Source: Struthidea cinerea (Eukaryota > Chordata > Aves > Passeriformes > Corcoracidae). Taken from it: a stretch of DNA of 64,000 nucleotides. The stretch covers positions 232,372 to 296,371 of the forward strand of contig VZTI01004651.1 in NCBI GenBank assembly GCA_013397865.1, written 5' to 3'. This document shows, piece by piece, positions 12,901-25,777 of the stretch. The stretch's first letter is position 1. Each line of letters opens with the position of its first letter. The notes under the pieces were generated by a model that was given only the letters and a program-made list of their open reading frames with translations, was not told where the DNA came from and searched no databases. The position numbers were made by a program, and so were the translations under genes.

Positions 12901-15239
12901 TTACCTACCCATAAATTATTTTTTTAAGCCAGGGTGCATCATTTTGCCAAAGAATTCTCTTGTGTGTGACAAACTGCTGAAGTTTTCATTCTGCTACACT
13001 CCACTTATTCCTTAAGAGCAGAAGCCTGATTATTTTAACTTAGATTGTCATGTTGTGAATCCTTGCTCCTTGGGTGCAGGAAGAACATGGTGCTTTTCAC
13101 TAAGGTGGTAGAAAATTACAGAATAAATTGTCTTAGTGATTATAAGGAAATATAGATATTTTAGCATAAGCCTTAGAGCAAGTCAATCCATAAACCTAAA
13201 TTTTTCCCTTAAAGGCTTTACATAATGTACAAAGGAAGCTTTTTCAATTTACTTAATGATTATGGGATTCTGACCTGATTCAGAGTTGCTTAGAAACTTT
13301 CTTGCTTTGGAAAAGAATGAGTCCTTGCTGGATTCAATGATATGAATATTTATTTATGGCTAGATTGTGCCTTTAGGCAAAACCTGGAGTGAAAGCTGAT
13401 TCATAATTAGCAGTGTCCCAGAAGGAGCCCTGGAAGGTATAGTGCCTTAGGAGCAACCTTCAAGCTCAGTCTCCTTTTTCTTCACTTCCTGCTTCAGGGA
13501 TTCAGTCATTTTAACACAGCAGCGTTAAAAATTGATTGCCGTTCAAACACTGCATCTAAATATTGTATCCTCCATGTAAACCTAACCATATTAATACAAT
13601 CAGTCTGCCTGCACCATTGTATTTACATTGGTTTTGGTTTTGTTTTCCTTTAGAATGGGTCATTTAAGATTGTAGCACTTTACTGTTATTCCACTTGCAG
13701 TAAAACTGCCTCCAGTTTGACCTGATTTCAGAGAGGCCATGTGTCTGATACATATATAGACTTCTCTGAAGTACCAGGATCAAGATTCCATTCTAGAAAT
13801 GTCTTTCTTTTTCTTCTGTCAGTCATAGTTAGTCACTTTGACTGTGTTGTGATCTGATTCCAAGTACTTCATTAGTATTGTTTTACTATAGGGGGATTTG
13901 ATTTGTCTTGTAAAAGTGAAGGACTAGGAAGAATATGAAGATAAATGAGATTTAAATGCTTCTTTTGCAATTTGGAGTCACATATTTTTGAGAAACAGTT
14001 ATATTGAGTGCCTTCATTGGCATCTGCTGCTTTGTGGCTCCTGCTTCCTGATGGCATAATACTGCTCTGTGTTCTAACTTCACTCTCAGAGATTGAATTA
14101 TTGTTTATCTTTCTCCAGTAAATTCTTAATCCTTCCTTCTGTACCAATCACTTCTCACCTGCTTAAGTATTTCAGAGAAGCGGATGCATCCTCTTCATAT
14201 TGCAGCTGTGCCAGCAAAGAAAGTCACTGCTTGCCACCTTCCAATACAGCAATTTCTGCCTCTGCTTGTGAAGCTAGTCAGATGATTGTCTCCTAACCTA
14301 TTTCAGTCAGAATGTTTTAGCTTAATCAGTTTAAACAGTAGTCCTTTGTTAACTTGACACATTTCTGTCTGAGACGAGCTCTGAAGAAATCACATGTGCA
14401 GTTGAATTAGCTTCTAGCAAGATGACAGTTATAAGCAGATGACAGGGTGGGATTTAGTCAAGAAATGGTAAATGCTTTCTTGACTATAACCTCCAATGGA
14501 AGAGAATACATCTTCACATCTAAATTGAAGACCAACTTTAAAAAATTATTCCATTTTCATTCAGTTCTTCAACAGAAAGTGATATTATCAGTTTTTGTGT
14601 ACATGTGTATTTGAACAAGTTGTGTGTGCAAAGTCGAGAGCAGAGTGGAAAATCAAAGGACTCTGCATTCTCTGTGTATACCTATTGCAAAGATAGACAG
14701 AATGGAAGAAACTGGACATAAAAACAACCGTCAAAATGCAATGTTTTCAGTAAACATAATTTGACATAATTTATCTTCACATCTGACAGGAGAAAAAGCA
14801 AGGCTATACTAGCATATGACATCATATTCTCCTAGCCAGTTTTTTTTGCATCTTACACACATGGCTATTTCTCCATCTAAACATAAATATTAAGGGGTGT
14901 GGGATTAATAAAAAATTAATGGTTTTCTGAGTATGCTGTTTATCTTTCCTATGTTTTAGCATTTAGAAAAAAGAGTGCTTCCCAGGAGATAGTGTGAAAA
15001 AACAAGTGGGAAATAACAAACTTACTGTGGCCTATGACAAGCAAAAACTTCAACCGTGCTTTTAAATATCTGACATATTTTCAAATTGATGATACTTGTA
15101 AAAATTGCCCATACCCATATTCTGATGTTCTGCTCAAGCACTAGGGGCTAGCATTAAGTCTAGACTAAGAAGGAGTAAGGTGAGACAAAGATTAGACTTG
15201 TTTGGCTTTAGTCTTAAATAATTAGGCAAATGATTGCAG
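10000..15239. other. Intron stretch without recognised elements
   Basis: Apart from the poly-T run at 10694 I see no repeat family or gene. Open frames at 11898-12773 on both strands are short and lack domains. Confidence 0.55.
10694..10720 (+). repeat. Poly-T run (27 bases)
   Basis: An uninterrupted T27. It could be an old poly-A tail on the minus strand, but no retroposed body is recognisable beside it. Confidence 0.95.
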
Positions 15240-15485
15240 TTGGTGTGCAATATTTGTCTCTAATCACAGTTGCTGCTGCTCTCCCAGCTATTGGGACATA
15301 GAGCTGGGCACCAGCTCCACTATAGCCACAGTTTAGCTGCTGCAGATTCCTGCATGTGCATTGGAGACACTGGCAATGACACTGTTCCAATACCTTCAGC
15401 AGCCTGGTTCAGCATGGAATTTGTTGCTTCACCTAAGCTTAAGCCTGGTTTGAGAGCACAAGAGCACAACATCCATGTCATGTAG
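15240..15485. other. GC-richer pocket, unclassified
   Basis: About 250 bases of balanced composition (for example GCTGGGCACCAGCTCCAC) within AT-rich intron, open in both strands for about 70 codons. No LTR ends, CR1 phrases or domain are seen. An unrecognised ancient repeat or a conserved element are possibilities. Confidence 0.3.
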
Positions 15486-15965
15486 GAAAAGCTTATCTTT
15501 AAATCCTGCCTTAAAGTTCTACTTAACACATTCCATTAAAAAAAAAAAAACACTTTTCCCCCTGCAAAAGAACAACCCCCCAAGAACCCCCCCTGACTGA
15601 ACACATAAAAGTATTTTATCCTTAAAAAGGAAACGTGCTTATAGTGAGAGTGATCCATCTGGTTTTTCTCCCCTGATTTACTTATTCCTAGGTTTACTCT
15701 ATAATATATTCATGTGGGTGGCTTTTCATCTCAACAGACCAAGCCTTTCTGCATGTTCTACACATTTGTCTTATATATTTAGGATGCTTTTTAGTTCTGT
15801 TTTCCTTCCTGCATTTTCTTAAGCCAAGAAAGTTTCTATTCATGACCAACCACAAATACCACAGAAATACAATAACTTTAATTACACAAGCAAACCTCTC
15901 TTGGCCACGGTGATCATGTGGACAAGCTGAAAAAGTGCTGACTGAATGCGATGTGTGCATTGCAT

Positions 15966-16031
15966 TGCGACGGGTTACATCACTAGTCGTAACATGATGT
16001 AACCCAACGCAGCATGATGTAAGCGTCGTGA
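15966..16031 (+). promoter_or_regulatory. CpG-bearing inverted repeat with TGATGTAA sites
   Basis: Arms 15966-15982 and 15995-16011 are inverted repeats matching at 15 of 17 positions, including a perfect 11-base core (GGGTTACATCA with TGATGTAACCC), across a 12-base spacer. A third TGATGTAA at 16015-16022 repeats the second arm directly. Several CpGs sit here in an otherwise CpG-poor intron. TGATGTAA resembles bZIP-type (CRE/PAR-bZIP) sites, so an enhancer is possible. A remnant of a small terminal-inverted-repeat transposon is the other reading. Neither is proven. Confidence 0.4.
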
Positions 16032-16157
16032 TACATTGGAGATTTAAAGAAACATCAGCATTCTCTTCTCTCCCTCTGCCCCTTTCCAGCAATGTACTGT
16101 CATTCATGGTCTGGTAGTTAATAACCAATCCCTCTTGTGAGTCTGTGAATGCTCATG

Positions 16158-16245
16158 TCTTATTCTTATTCTTATTCTTATTCTTATTCTTATTCTTATT
16201 CTTATTCTTACTTTTACTCTTACTTTTAATCTTATCCTTAGTTAT
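16158..16245 (+). repeat. TCTTAT hexanucleotide microsatellite
   Basis: About nine perfect copies of TCTTAT (16158-16210), then decayed copies to about 16245. It produces a spurious LFLFLF-rich open frame. Confidence 0.97.
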
Positions 16246-17018
16246 AATAATATTTTCCTTTCTAACTATGGGCGATGCAGCCTCAGTTCTTAAAAGAGAT
16301 GTTATTTTAATTCTACGTGCTTATATAGGTACAGTTGCTCTCTGTCAGTTTTCATAGATTTCTGATGAAAATTTAAAAGAAAATTAATCATGCTGTGTTT
16401 AAAAATGTTTCACAGGTCTGAAGGGCACAAATTATTTATTCCAATTTTAAAATTGTGTAGCTAAACCATAGGTTTGAAATACCTTTGATTTGTATTGCTA
16501 GCTGCATGCGGGAAGCCGTGCCAACCTCACAGCTTTTTTTTAAATTTTTTTTCTATTACAACTTAGTGCATTTTTTGCAACATCACTGCAGCTCTGAATC
16601 AGTTCAACCTGTCTTCTGTGTGGATGTTAGGGTGATTTGTCTTGTGGCAATGGCTTCCTATTACCATTGCTGCATTCAGGACACACTTTTGCATATTCCT
16701 TTTGTTACTGTGTCCATTCTGAAACTATGTTAGCAGGCACATACACTGCAAAGTTTAATTAACCTTAGAAACGGAGATGTACTTCTTTTGTGTACTGGTG
16801 TATAAGCAATTGGCTTTGTGTTTGGCTTTGATGTTTTGAGAAAGCCTATTTTTTAAGAAAAATATGAAGCACAGGTAATTTTCTAAAGGTGAACAGAGGC
16901 CCATATTTTATCCCCTAACAAAATAATATTCCTTTTATGATCATAAAGATGGAACAGAGTATGATCAAATGGTATAGTAAACTTTAAAGGTTGAATAAAA
17001 TCAAGAAGAACAAAAAAA

Positions 17019-17055
17019 CCCCTTTTGGAAACTTAATTCTATGATTCTATGATCC
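17019..17055 (+). mobile_element. CR1 3' tail remnant
   Basis: A very short piece ending in ATTCTATGATTCTATGAT, the octamer repeat that closes CR1 elements, preceded by CCTTTTGGAAACTTA, which resembles the CCTTCCAAC stretch. Only the last few dozen bases remain. Confidence 0.6.
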
Positions 17056-18419
17056 CATGTGAGGACTAGGGACGGTAACTAATCCTTCTTTGTTCCTAAT
17101 ATCAATTTAGCATGTGTTTTTGATTTCACTGCTGCCACATCTTAAATAATTATGTTGCTATAAAAGTCAGTTTTCTCCATGACAGCATTAAAAACTGAGG
17201 TTGAAAGTATTTTAGGACCACACAAAATATTTTTATCCTGCTCCTTTCTTTCAAACTGTCAGTTCTCTCTTGCAGTAAGGAATCCTGATGGTGCAAGAGA
17301 CTTCTGTGTGAACTAAACTTCCCTCTGATTTTTTTCACAGAGTTTGGTGATTGATCTATGCCATGAAACACACAGTTCGCGATCTCTGCCCAAAAACTTT
17401 TATTTTGAACATAAATCAGTCCCACTTACCTCAGTTAAATTAGACATAACTGTGTGCTTTGCCTTTTTTTGAGTTACTGGTGCCAGCTATATTATGTAAC
17501 ATGCTTACATGCTAATAATAGTACAAAATGCTAATAAATGTTTGGTATTTTATTGCATTATGTCATCATAACTTTTTAAAAGCCTTTCTTGGTTTTGAAT
17601 TGGTAAAGATTAATAGCTTTTAGATATATTCAATTCTTTAGAGGAATTCAACACCTTGTTTTCACAGAAAAGTTGGCTTACTTTGTGCATGAGCTCTGTA
17701 AAGGAACAATTCAACAGTGTTATAATTCTTGTTATTTTTTCTGTTCTCTGGATGTAATTGAGGGTTCTAACTGAATCTCTTCACATAAAAAGTTATTTTT
17801 GTCTTCCAGAAATATAGAATACTGATGGAAGACTTTCTGCTATATGCTGTGTAAAAATGAATCTGGATGTGAATGTATCGTTCCTGATAAAACCTGCCAT
17901 ACCTGGTTATTATACATTAATGCACAATATTACTGTATTTTCAGAATAATTTCATGCTATGCTCTGATATTATGAGTGTTGCATTTGGCAATTTTTTAAC
18001 TTAAATTAAAAAAACTTAAGCTGTGGGTATAGTAATGCCGAAGGTTTTTTCTTTGGAAGTTGTGGATAATTTGGAATCTAACAATTATGTATCGGGATCC
18101 AGTTATTGCTTCCACTGTGCATGACTATTAGTTTTTAAACGTACTACTTTAGAGGTACCTCCAGCTCTATGCTGTTCACTTTTTATTCAGAAAGAAAAAA
18201 AGAGAAAGAAGTACACTTTGTTTAAAATTTGTCTCAAACTGGGGCAGGCATTGTTTATCTCCACGGACTGCAGAATGAATAGTTCATATTTCACAGGCAT
18301 GTAGATGTTTTTGTGACTAAAGTTAAAAAACATAGCTCCTTAAGTGTTAAAAAACAAAGCTCCCTCATTTCCCTATCTTTATAAACTGTCTTTGAAGGTA
18401 TTCATATTCTTTCTAGCCT

Positions 18420-19000
18420 TAGTTCATGTAGTTTCTGTGACTGGCAAATTGTACAATATCATAATTCATCCCCTTCTCCAGATCATTAACAGAATATCAA
18501 ACAACGTCAGATTAATATACAGGTTATTTCACTAGACGATTAATCTTTTCCTAGATTGAAAATTGACCTCTGGTTACAATATAACATATCCTGTGTAGCT
18601 TGTTTTTAACCCATGACATTACTTCACCTCTTTCTCTGTGAATAATTATGTTCTCAATATCTCATGGAAAAAGGTTTATTAAAGGCTTTTTTTGAAAACT
18701 CAAGTATATTTTATCTAGAAAATTTTTTATCAAGATTTCTAGCAGATCAAAGAGTGATCCTTATTCTTTGAAGAGAGCTATGGCTTATTTTCTGTCTATG
18801 TGTATAAGTGCTCTATGATGCTTCTAACTACTGTTTTCCTTAGGCTACAGTAACTTTTTTCCTTGACTTTAATACGTATATTATATCTTCCTACTAATCT
18901 CTTATAGTAGCTTATTTCAATTAGACACTGAAGAATTTCACTGGCAGATTAATAATTTTATTCTCAACCCCTTTTTGAGAATAACATACATGCATAATTT
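18420..19000 (-). mobile_element. Possible ancient CR1/L3-like LINE remnant
   Basis: The + strand has phrases in the order expected for the antisense of an old CR1/L3-type reverse transcriptase end: CAGATCATTAACAGAATATC, GATTGAAAATTGACC, AACCCATGACATTACTTCACC, and ATTAAAGGCTTTTTTTGAAAACTC followed by AAGTATATTTTATC. The copy is badly decayed with no open frame. Recognition is by eye only and the boundaries are loose. Confidence 0.4.
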
Positions 19001-19308
19001 ATAATTAATGCATCTAAGGATATAGGTGATAGTAATTATTCTTCTGACAGTTCAGTTTATCAAAATATAGCTTGTTTAACTCCCTTTTATACATCTTTAA
19101 TTCCTGAATTCTGTAAGAGAAATGCATATTATCTTGTTACTTCTTGTAAAACTTAACACCTAGAAAAGAAAAAGAGAGTAGAACAAGGTGATATTAACAA
19201 GAATTAAGTCAGAGAAACTGAAATAGCATTCAGTTATTACTGAATGCTGAAAGATGGAGAATTACTGAAGAGACCATGAGATTGAATTAATTTTGATATT
19301 CTAGGGTA

Positions 19309-19864
19309 TTGGCATAGTTTAACCCAAGCCTGCTCACTCACATGCTCACTCATTCATCCCCCAGTGGGATGGAGGATTGGATTGAAAGGGTAAAAGTGAG
19401 AAAATTCATAGGTTGAGATAAAGACAATTTAACAGAAAAAGCAAAAGCTGTGCGCATAGGCAAAGCAAAACAAGGGATTCATTCACTCCTTCCCATGAGC
19501 AGGCAGTTGTTCAGCCATCTCCAGGAAAGCCGGGATCTATCACGTGTAACAGTGACTTTGGAAGACAAATGTCACCACTGAACATCCCCCCTGCCTTCCT
19601 CCTTCATGCCCTGCTTTATATGCTGAGCATGAAGCCATATGGTGTGGGATATCCCTTGGGTCAGTGAGGGTCATCTGTTCCTTCCCAGCTCCTTGTGCAT
19701 CTCCGGTCCCCAAGCTGGTGGAGTAGGGTGGGGCGAGAGGCAGAAAAGATCTTGACTGTGCAAGATCTGCTCAGCAATAGCTCAAACATCTCTGTGTTAC
19801 CAACACTGTTTCCAGCACAAATCCAAAACATAACCCATGTGAGCCAGCCCAACCAAAATCAGCA
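19309..19864 (-). mobile_element. ERV LTR, antisense (family A, copy 1)
   Basis: The same LTR family is seen at 50497-51092 and, in part, at 24340-24608. Shared phrases include GGTTGAGATAAAGACAATTT, AAGCAAAAGCTGTGCGCA, CAGCCATCTCCAGGAAAGC and CAGCACAAATCCAAAACATA. Read on the minus strand it has a TATA box (CATATAAAGCAGGGC, around 19610-19625) and then a degenerate polyadenylation hexamer, which sets the orientation. Ends resemble TG...CA but are mutated. No internal retroviral genes adjoin it, so it is a solo LTR. Minus-strand 19852-19661 is a chance frame in it. Confidence 0.8.
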
Positions 19865-20632
19865 GAGGTAGTAAATTATATAATGTGGGTATTTAAGCAT
19901 GATCCTAGGGTAAAGTTAATGGACAAATTAAAACATTATGACATAAAAAAATGAGGGCAAAGAAGAATCAAAGTTATGTTAGGAAGAGATAAGAACATCA
20001 GTTTAGAAAGCTTAACTACTGTGAAGAATGGTGTCAGAGGATGCAAAAACATGCAAAGGAAAGGAGGAAGAGTTGGAAGAAAACAACTTGTCAGATGATG
20101 TCAGTTTCTTGGTGCAAAAATGTGAGAGCTACTCTTAAGAGAGGGAACATTATCAATTACTTTAATGATCTTGTTGGTACCATACTGCTGGCATTAATGG
20201 ATTTGAAACCTATTTTCAAAGGCAAGAGTCTGAATCACAAATTAAGGGTTGTTACTGGAATTGCTGCTTTTTACAAAAATTTGTAATAAACTTCCAAGGG
20301 AAATTTGTTTAGAGACCTGTGAAATGAGATACTAAAATGAAATGTGGTAAAGTCAATATGGGACAGAGAAGGGCAGTGCACTTTGATCATGAGGAAAATT
20401 ATATCATCAGAGTTAAAATATGGGTGAGAGCAGGGGTTTATTTTGAAATGCTAAAATGTAGAAAATTGTTTGCACTGAACTCTATATGCAGATTTTGCAG
20501 AATGTCCCATAATAGATTTGTTGCAGGAATTATTAAACCTGTTCCAAACCTAATGTACCATAAATTTTAGAAAACACACAAAATAAAACCGCAGCCATCA
20601 GTAATGGTGGACTTGCTTGGTTTTATGCAGCC

Positions 20633-21255
20633 AAGATTTTGATTGGCTTTCTGGGCTGCAAGTCCACACTGACATCTCATGTCCAATTTTTTCATCCACC
20701 AGTATTCCCAAATCCTTCTCTGTAGGGCTGCTCTCAATCCATTCATCACCAGTCTCTGCTGATACTGGAATGTTCAGGCCCAGGTGCAGGACCTTGCACT
20801 TGGCCTTGTTGAATTTCATGAGGTTCACACTGGCTGACTGTTCAAGCCTGCCAAGGTCCCTCTGACTGGCATCCCTTCTCTTCCGTGTGTCAACTGTACC
20901 ACACAGCTCAGTGCTGTCTGAAAACTTGCTGATGGTGCACTCAGTCCCACTGTGTCATTGATAGAGACATTAAATAGTACTGGTCCTAATACAGGGCCCT
21001 GAGGGACACCACTGGTTCCTGGTTTCCACTTGGACATTCAGCTGTTGACTAGTTTTGTTAGCAGCAATGGAGTCAATTCCTAATTCATCTAAATAGCCCT
21101 TCCATCAAATGTTTATCTCCCTAATTTATCAGCAAGATCCTTGTAGGGAACCATACCAAAGACCTTCCAGAAGCAGAGATAGATGGTATCCATAGCTTTT
21201 CCCTTATCCCATAATAATCATGGTAGGCCACTGGATTAGTCAGGCATAATGTGCT
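20633..21255 (-). mobile_element. CR1 LINE, reverse-transcriptase C-terminal part
   Basis: Antisense CR1. On the minus strand, 21037-20825 encodes SGVPQGPVLGPVLFN, the catalytic-palm region motif of CR1-type reverse transcriptase, and 20828-20598 encodes the LMKFNKAKCKVLHLG segment near the C terminus. The frame is interrupted, so this is an inactive fragment. The region from 21121 to 21255 matches the more N-terminal part of the polymerase in decayed form. The 3' untranslated end is missing, so it is truncated at both ends. Confidence 0.9.
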
Positions 21256-24200
21256 GATGATTTTCTTTTCCTTTCTCCACTTTGTATGGCCACTTTTATC
21301 AGGGTTTACTGGTAAGAAGTATGAAATTATCCACAGTGGTGCCTGAAAAGCAAAACAAAATGCAAAGGACATTCTCAGCTTTTTCCTCTGTTGCTAAAGG
21401 ATCCAGTCATGAAAGCCTAAAAAGAGTGTGAGAACTTGGCAAATGTCACACAGACACACACGAACAACCACATACACATACAGTGGAACTAATGGAATTT
21501 GCCTTTTGGCAGCTGTCCAGATGAGGAACAACTACTACAAAAATTACCTTTCACCTGGTGCTTTTGTTCCTTTCAAATTATGCCTCAGGAGAAAAACAGT
21601 TGGCAGAAACTGAATGTTCTTTAGAAGGGAAGGGAGAGTTTAAAGGCACAGAGTAAGTTCGTCTGCTACACCATGTGGTTTTTGTGAGGAAGCTTTGAGC
21701 TTGGACAAGAGGTTAGGAGGAAACCCTGACAGATTTGATCACAGCAATCTTTTTTTGCTTTGTTTTTACATCTGATACATTCTTCTTGTTGCCGTTAGTG
21801 GTAGGAAAGTTGGCTGTGGTGCCAGTATTTCTGGTTTGTTCGTGTAAGTGTATTTGAGTCCTAGTATGACTGACAGAGTAACAACAGCATACAGGCAGGT
21901 ATAATTTAGACTGATGTTGTGCCAATTTTACCTTGAGACAACCTCGCTAAATCACTTTGTCAGTGACCTTCAACAGACTGAAGCACTGTGGCTTATTTTC
22001 CTGAGCAAAACTGTCAATTATAGTTAATTTCCTCAAATAGATGGTAGGTGTTTTAAATTGTAAATTGCACTGATTGAGAAAAGGAAACATTCAGCTCTCA
22101 TCTACAGCTGAATACAAATGCAGAACTAATTTTTTTCCTGTAGGACTTGCAGGTACATATGGCAACAAATAACACCAGCACACATACAATAATACTGCTT
22201 AAATAAATCAAAAGAAGAAAAACTTGACCTGTTCCTTTTCTCAAGAACTACTTATATTTAGTCAAAGATGACTGAAATTCAATTTCTCAGAAGTAGTTGC
22301 ATACATCAGCTGTATCATTTCACATCTAATTCCATGTAGTTAATATATAATTCCTATTAAATGCAAAATTTAACTTGCCTTTCTTCAGATGGAATAGTAA
22401 ATTATATTATACAATATTGATATTATATAATTCTCTAATATTGTATTGTATCAAATGGCACATGCCATGTAGTATTTACATCAAAAAGGGCTTTTTATTA
22501 GTTGCTTCTAATTTCCTACTTCTGTCAGTAAATTATAATTGACAAACCACTGTTATTCCTTTCTAAATTTTAAGTAAAGCATGAGCCCCAACACTGAAAG
22601 TACAAAATGTGAATTATGCTTGGAACATTGCAAAATGGAAAGCCAAAATGAGATACGACTTCTCATCGAGTTTGTTCAATAGAGAAAAGATTTTTTCACC
22701 AGCACAGATATATAATCCAAAAATTATTCAAAACCAACTGGTATTTTCAAGTAGTGGAGTTTAGATGGATCAGATACTAGTGAACTCAGTGCTATGTTGC
22801 TGAATTTTGAGTTTAAATCACGATTCTGACCAGCACTTTTGAGGATAGCTTACTGAAATTAATAATTATATAGAATGTGTAAATCAAAAGGTCTTTGTTC
22901 AGCTTTAATATTGTAGATAAAATAGCACAGCTTCATAATATGCTCAAAACTAATGCTTGGAAGCAGTTAAACTGTAAATCATGCAGAATGCTGCAGGTAT
23001 TGTCTGTGCTTTCCCTCTCCTCATCCCTCTCCCCTAATATTTTTTTGTGAAAACAAAAAAATCTTATCAAGTTGGTGACAAAAAGGTATTGCCAGTTATT
23101 TGGGATAAGGACACTAATTTCTGTTTGGAAAAGTCATTTTCATTACTGAGTAATAATGAATAAAATGTTTACATGAACTTTATATTCAAGGTTCTATCTT
23201 ATTTCCTACGCCTCTGTTATTCAGTTCTAGGGAAAATCTTTTACGTGCCTGAACTATTTTGTGAAGTATTAGAATAATTAAATATTCATATTTCATACAA
23301 TAAAGCTCTTCATCGTATACAACTTAGATCTGATTTTCCCAGAAATAACTATAGTATATTCTATTCCATCTTTTAAGTTTATACACCTTTTATTAGCAAC
23401 TTAGTTGTTTGATGGTCTAATTGTTTAGTTGGTTTGGTATAATTAATTCCAGTAAGATTTAATACATTGCTGTGTGTAGATGAAGATGTCATTAAAATGT
23501 AGTAGAGAAAAAAACCTGAAAACATGGCTATATGCTAAAATCAAATAAAACCAACCAGCCAACCAACAAAACCCCAAAACCCACAAAAGTTTTTATCTCC
23601 ACTGGATATCTCATATGGACCGCCTATTTACCTGTAACTAACATTTCCAAGATTTCCAAATAAAAACTAAGGTGTCAAACATCCAGTAAACATCAAAATA
23701 TGGTGCCAAACTATTACCTATCACAATGGAATAAAATTATAGTTTCACAGGATCCACTGACATAACAAACACAATTATTTCCTGAATTCTCCAAAGGCAA
23801 CCACAAATTAAACTAGTCTTCAAAATGAAGAATTAAATAGCTGCATCGAGTAATTAGATGTATTCTTAAGAGTTGATTATTCAGTTCACAGCTTCCAGTG
23901 GTGCCTACAAATGTCCAAAGGGAGAATTTGCACAAACAACTTCACCAACACTTGTTGAATACAGAGCATGTGCTTGCATTTTTCAGTTGTCTGCAGAGAG
24001 GGTTCATCCACATTCGTTTTAAATGGCACATAGATACTTCTTTTAAGCACATTTGAAAGTAGTCACCCTTTAGTTATAGGTAGTATTAGGTCAACATTAC
24101 TGAATTCTTTCTGCAAATTCTACTTGTCTAGATTAAATAGAATGTAGTTGCATCTAGGCTTGGGAATTTTGATTATTAATAAATGTTGGATTTTGTCTTC

Positions 24201-24339
24201 TAATTTAGAAGTCGTATACATTATTGGCAACTTAATTGTAGTATACTCATCATGCCAACAAACTTCTGCCACTCAGCAGCTAATTGCACTCAACCCGTGT
24301 CTTACAGTTACTGACTGGACACTGACTAGTCACTGACTT
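21256..24339. other. Intron stretch without recognised elements
   Basis: Nothing recognised. It is very AT-rich from 22000 on, with no long frames between 21930 and 24140. Confidence 0.6.
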
Positions 24340-24608
24340 GACAGTGTGGTATTAATATACTCTGAACAAACTGCAGTGGGAATTATATATCCTACAAGTA
24401 TATGGCCATGCTCCTCTGGCTTCCTGTGCACCTGCTCACTGGCAGAGCATGGGAGGCTGAGAAGTCCTTGACTTAGGGTAAGCATTACTCAGTAACAACT
24501 AAAACATCAGTGTGTTATCAACATTGTTCTCATACTAAATTCAAAATACTGCACTGTACCAGTTCCTATAAAGAAAATTAATTCTATCCCAGCTGAAACC
24601 AGGACACA
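24340..24608 (-). mobile_element. ERV LTR fragment, antisense (family A relative)
   Basis: Resembles the 5' half (in minus-strand orientation) of the LTRs at 19.3 and 50.5 kb. Recognised by TGTGCACCTGCTCACTGGCA, GTCCTTGACTTAGGGTAAGC, ACATCAGTGTGTTATCAACA, and TTAATTCTATCCCAGCTG, ending AACCAGGACACA. The other half is missing and the low-coordinate edge is approximate. It looks like a divergent subfamily. Confidence 0.7.
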
Positions 24609-25749
24609 GCTTTACAACATTCATGCTTTACCAAGTGCATCACTTCAGCAGAGAAATGTCAGCTATTTGAGGTCACTGCTATGCTTTCACACTGACAGTG
24701 TTTCAGCTGATGTCTGCACAGGAAAAATATGTGCTTCTTTCTAAATTAATTTAACTATATGATAGTTTAATGGTTTTAATTAGTCTTTCATTATTGAATC
24801 AGTAAGCATTGCAGGCTTAGTCCAGTTCTCCATCAAATAAAGCAGATTCAGTTACACTGGAAGTGCAATAAACACTCCTCTTATCTGTTGGAGGTCACTG
24901 AAAGGATAGGCTTCACAATGCCCTCTTTCTTTTGAGCCATTATGGACTGTTTTATCAAAGCAGTATATTGTATTTAGAAGACTGTAAATTCTAGTTATGG
25001 TGTAACTTGCATGACAAAAACCCTTATAAAAATTATTAGTGAATTAATGTGGCTACCTCATTTCTGTTTTAGTTATGACTCCTCTAAAATAATAATAATT
25101 TTACTAATAAATAAAAACAATATGTTAAATATTAATTCAATAGTTTAAAAAATTATTATTCTTGGTAATTTTTATTCAAAGCAATTTTAGGGGGTAAAAA
25201 GTGTGCCAAAATGGATTAACACAGGATGAAATATAAAATGTAACCTTTTTATAAATTCTTTTCCAGGATGAATAAATACAATCTAAGAAAATGCAATTAT
25301 TTTCAGAAAAAGAAATAACTTTTAGGTGTGTTTCTTTCAGTAACCATAAGATGTGTACAGTGTAAGTGTCAGTGTTTTTCTTTGTCATAGACCTATTTTT
25401 TAACAATCTTCTTAAAATACATGGCTCACTTTCCAAAAATGAAATATATAGGAAAACTTTGAAGTATATAGTAAAACTTTGACAAAAGGGAAAAAAACAT
25501 GATTTTGCCAGTTACATAACTAAAAGTTTTTTCTTTTATATCTTACATGGAATAAGATCTGAGTTAGCTGCTGAAAAGAGAATAGTATAAACAGCATATA
25601 GACCAGCCAAAACTTCATGTAACAACATCTCTCCTGAGTAATAACTGTGCTGCTATTTTGGTCCTAACTAGTGATCAAAATCCCATCTTATCTATAGAGA
25701 TAGTCTAAAGATTTTCCCTACCGCAGAATCTGTGGGATATTATAATTTC

Positions 25750-25777
25750 TTCATTGAGTTGAATTCATTGAGTTGAA
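25750..25777 (+). repeat. Tandem duplication, 2 x 14 bases
   Basis: Two perfect adjacent copies of TTCATTGAGTTGAA. Confidence 0.95.

Noticed and set aside
16158..16210. CRISPR-like regular repeat
   Set aside because: The units are directly adjacent with no spacers, so this is a microsatellite in a vertebrate intron.
16145..16357. Leucine/phenylalanine-rich small membrane protein
   Set aside because: Its hydrophobic stretch is only the translation of the TCTTAT microsatellite.
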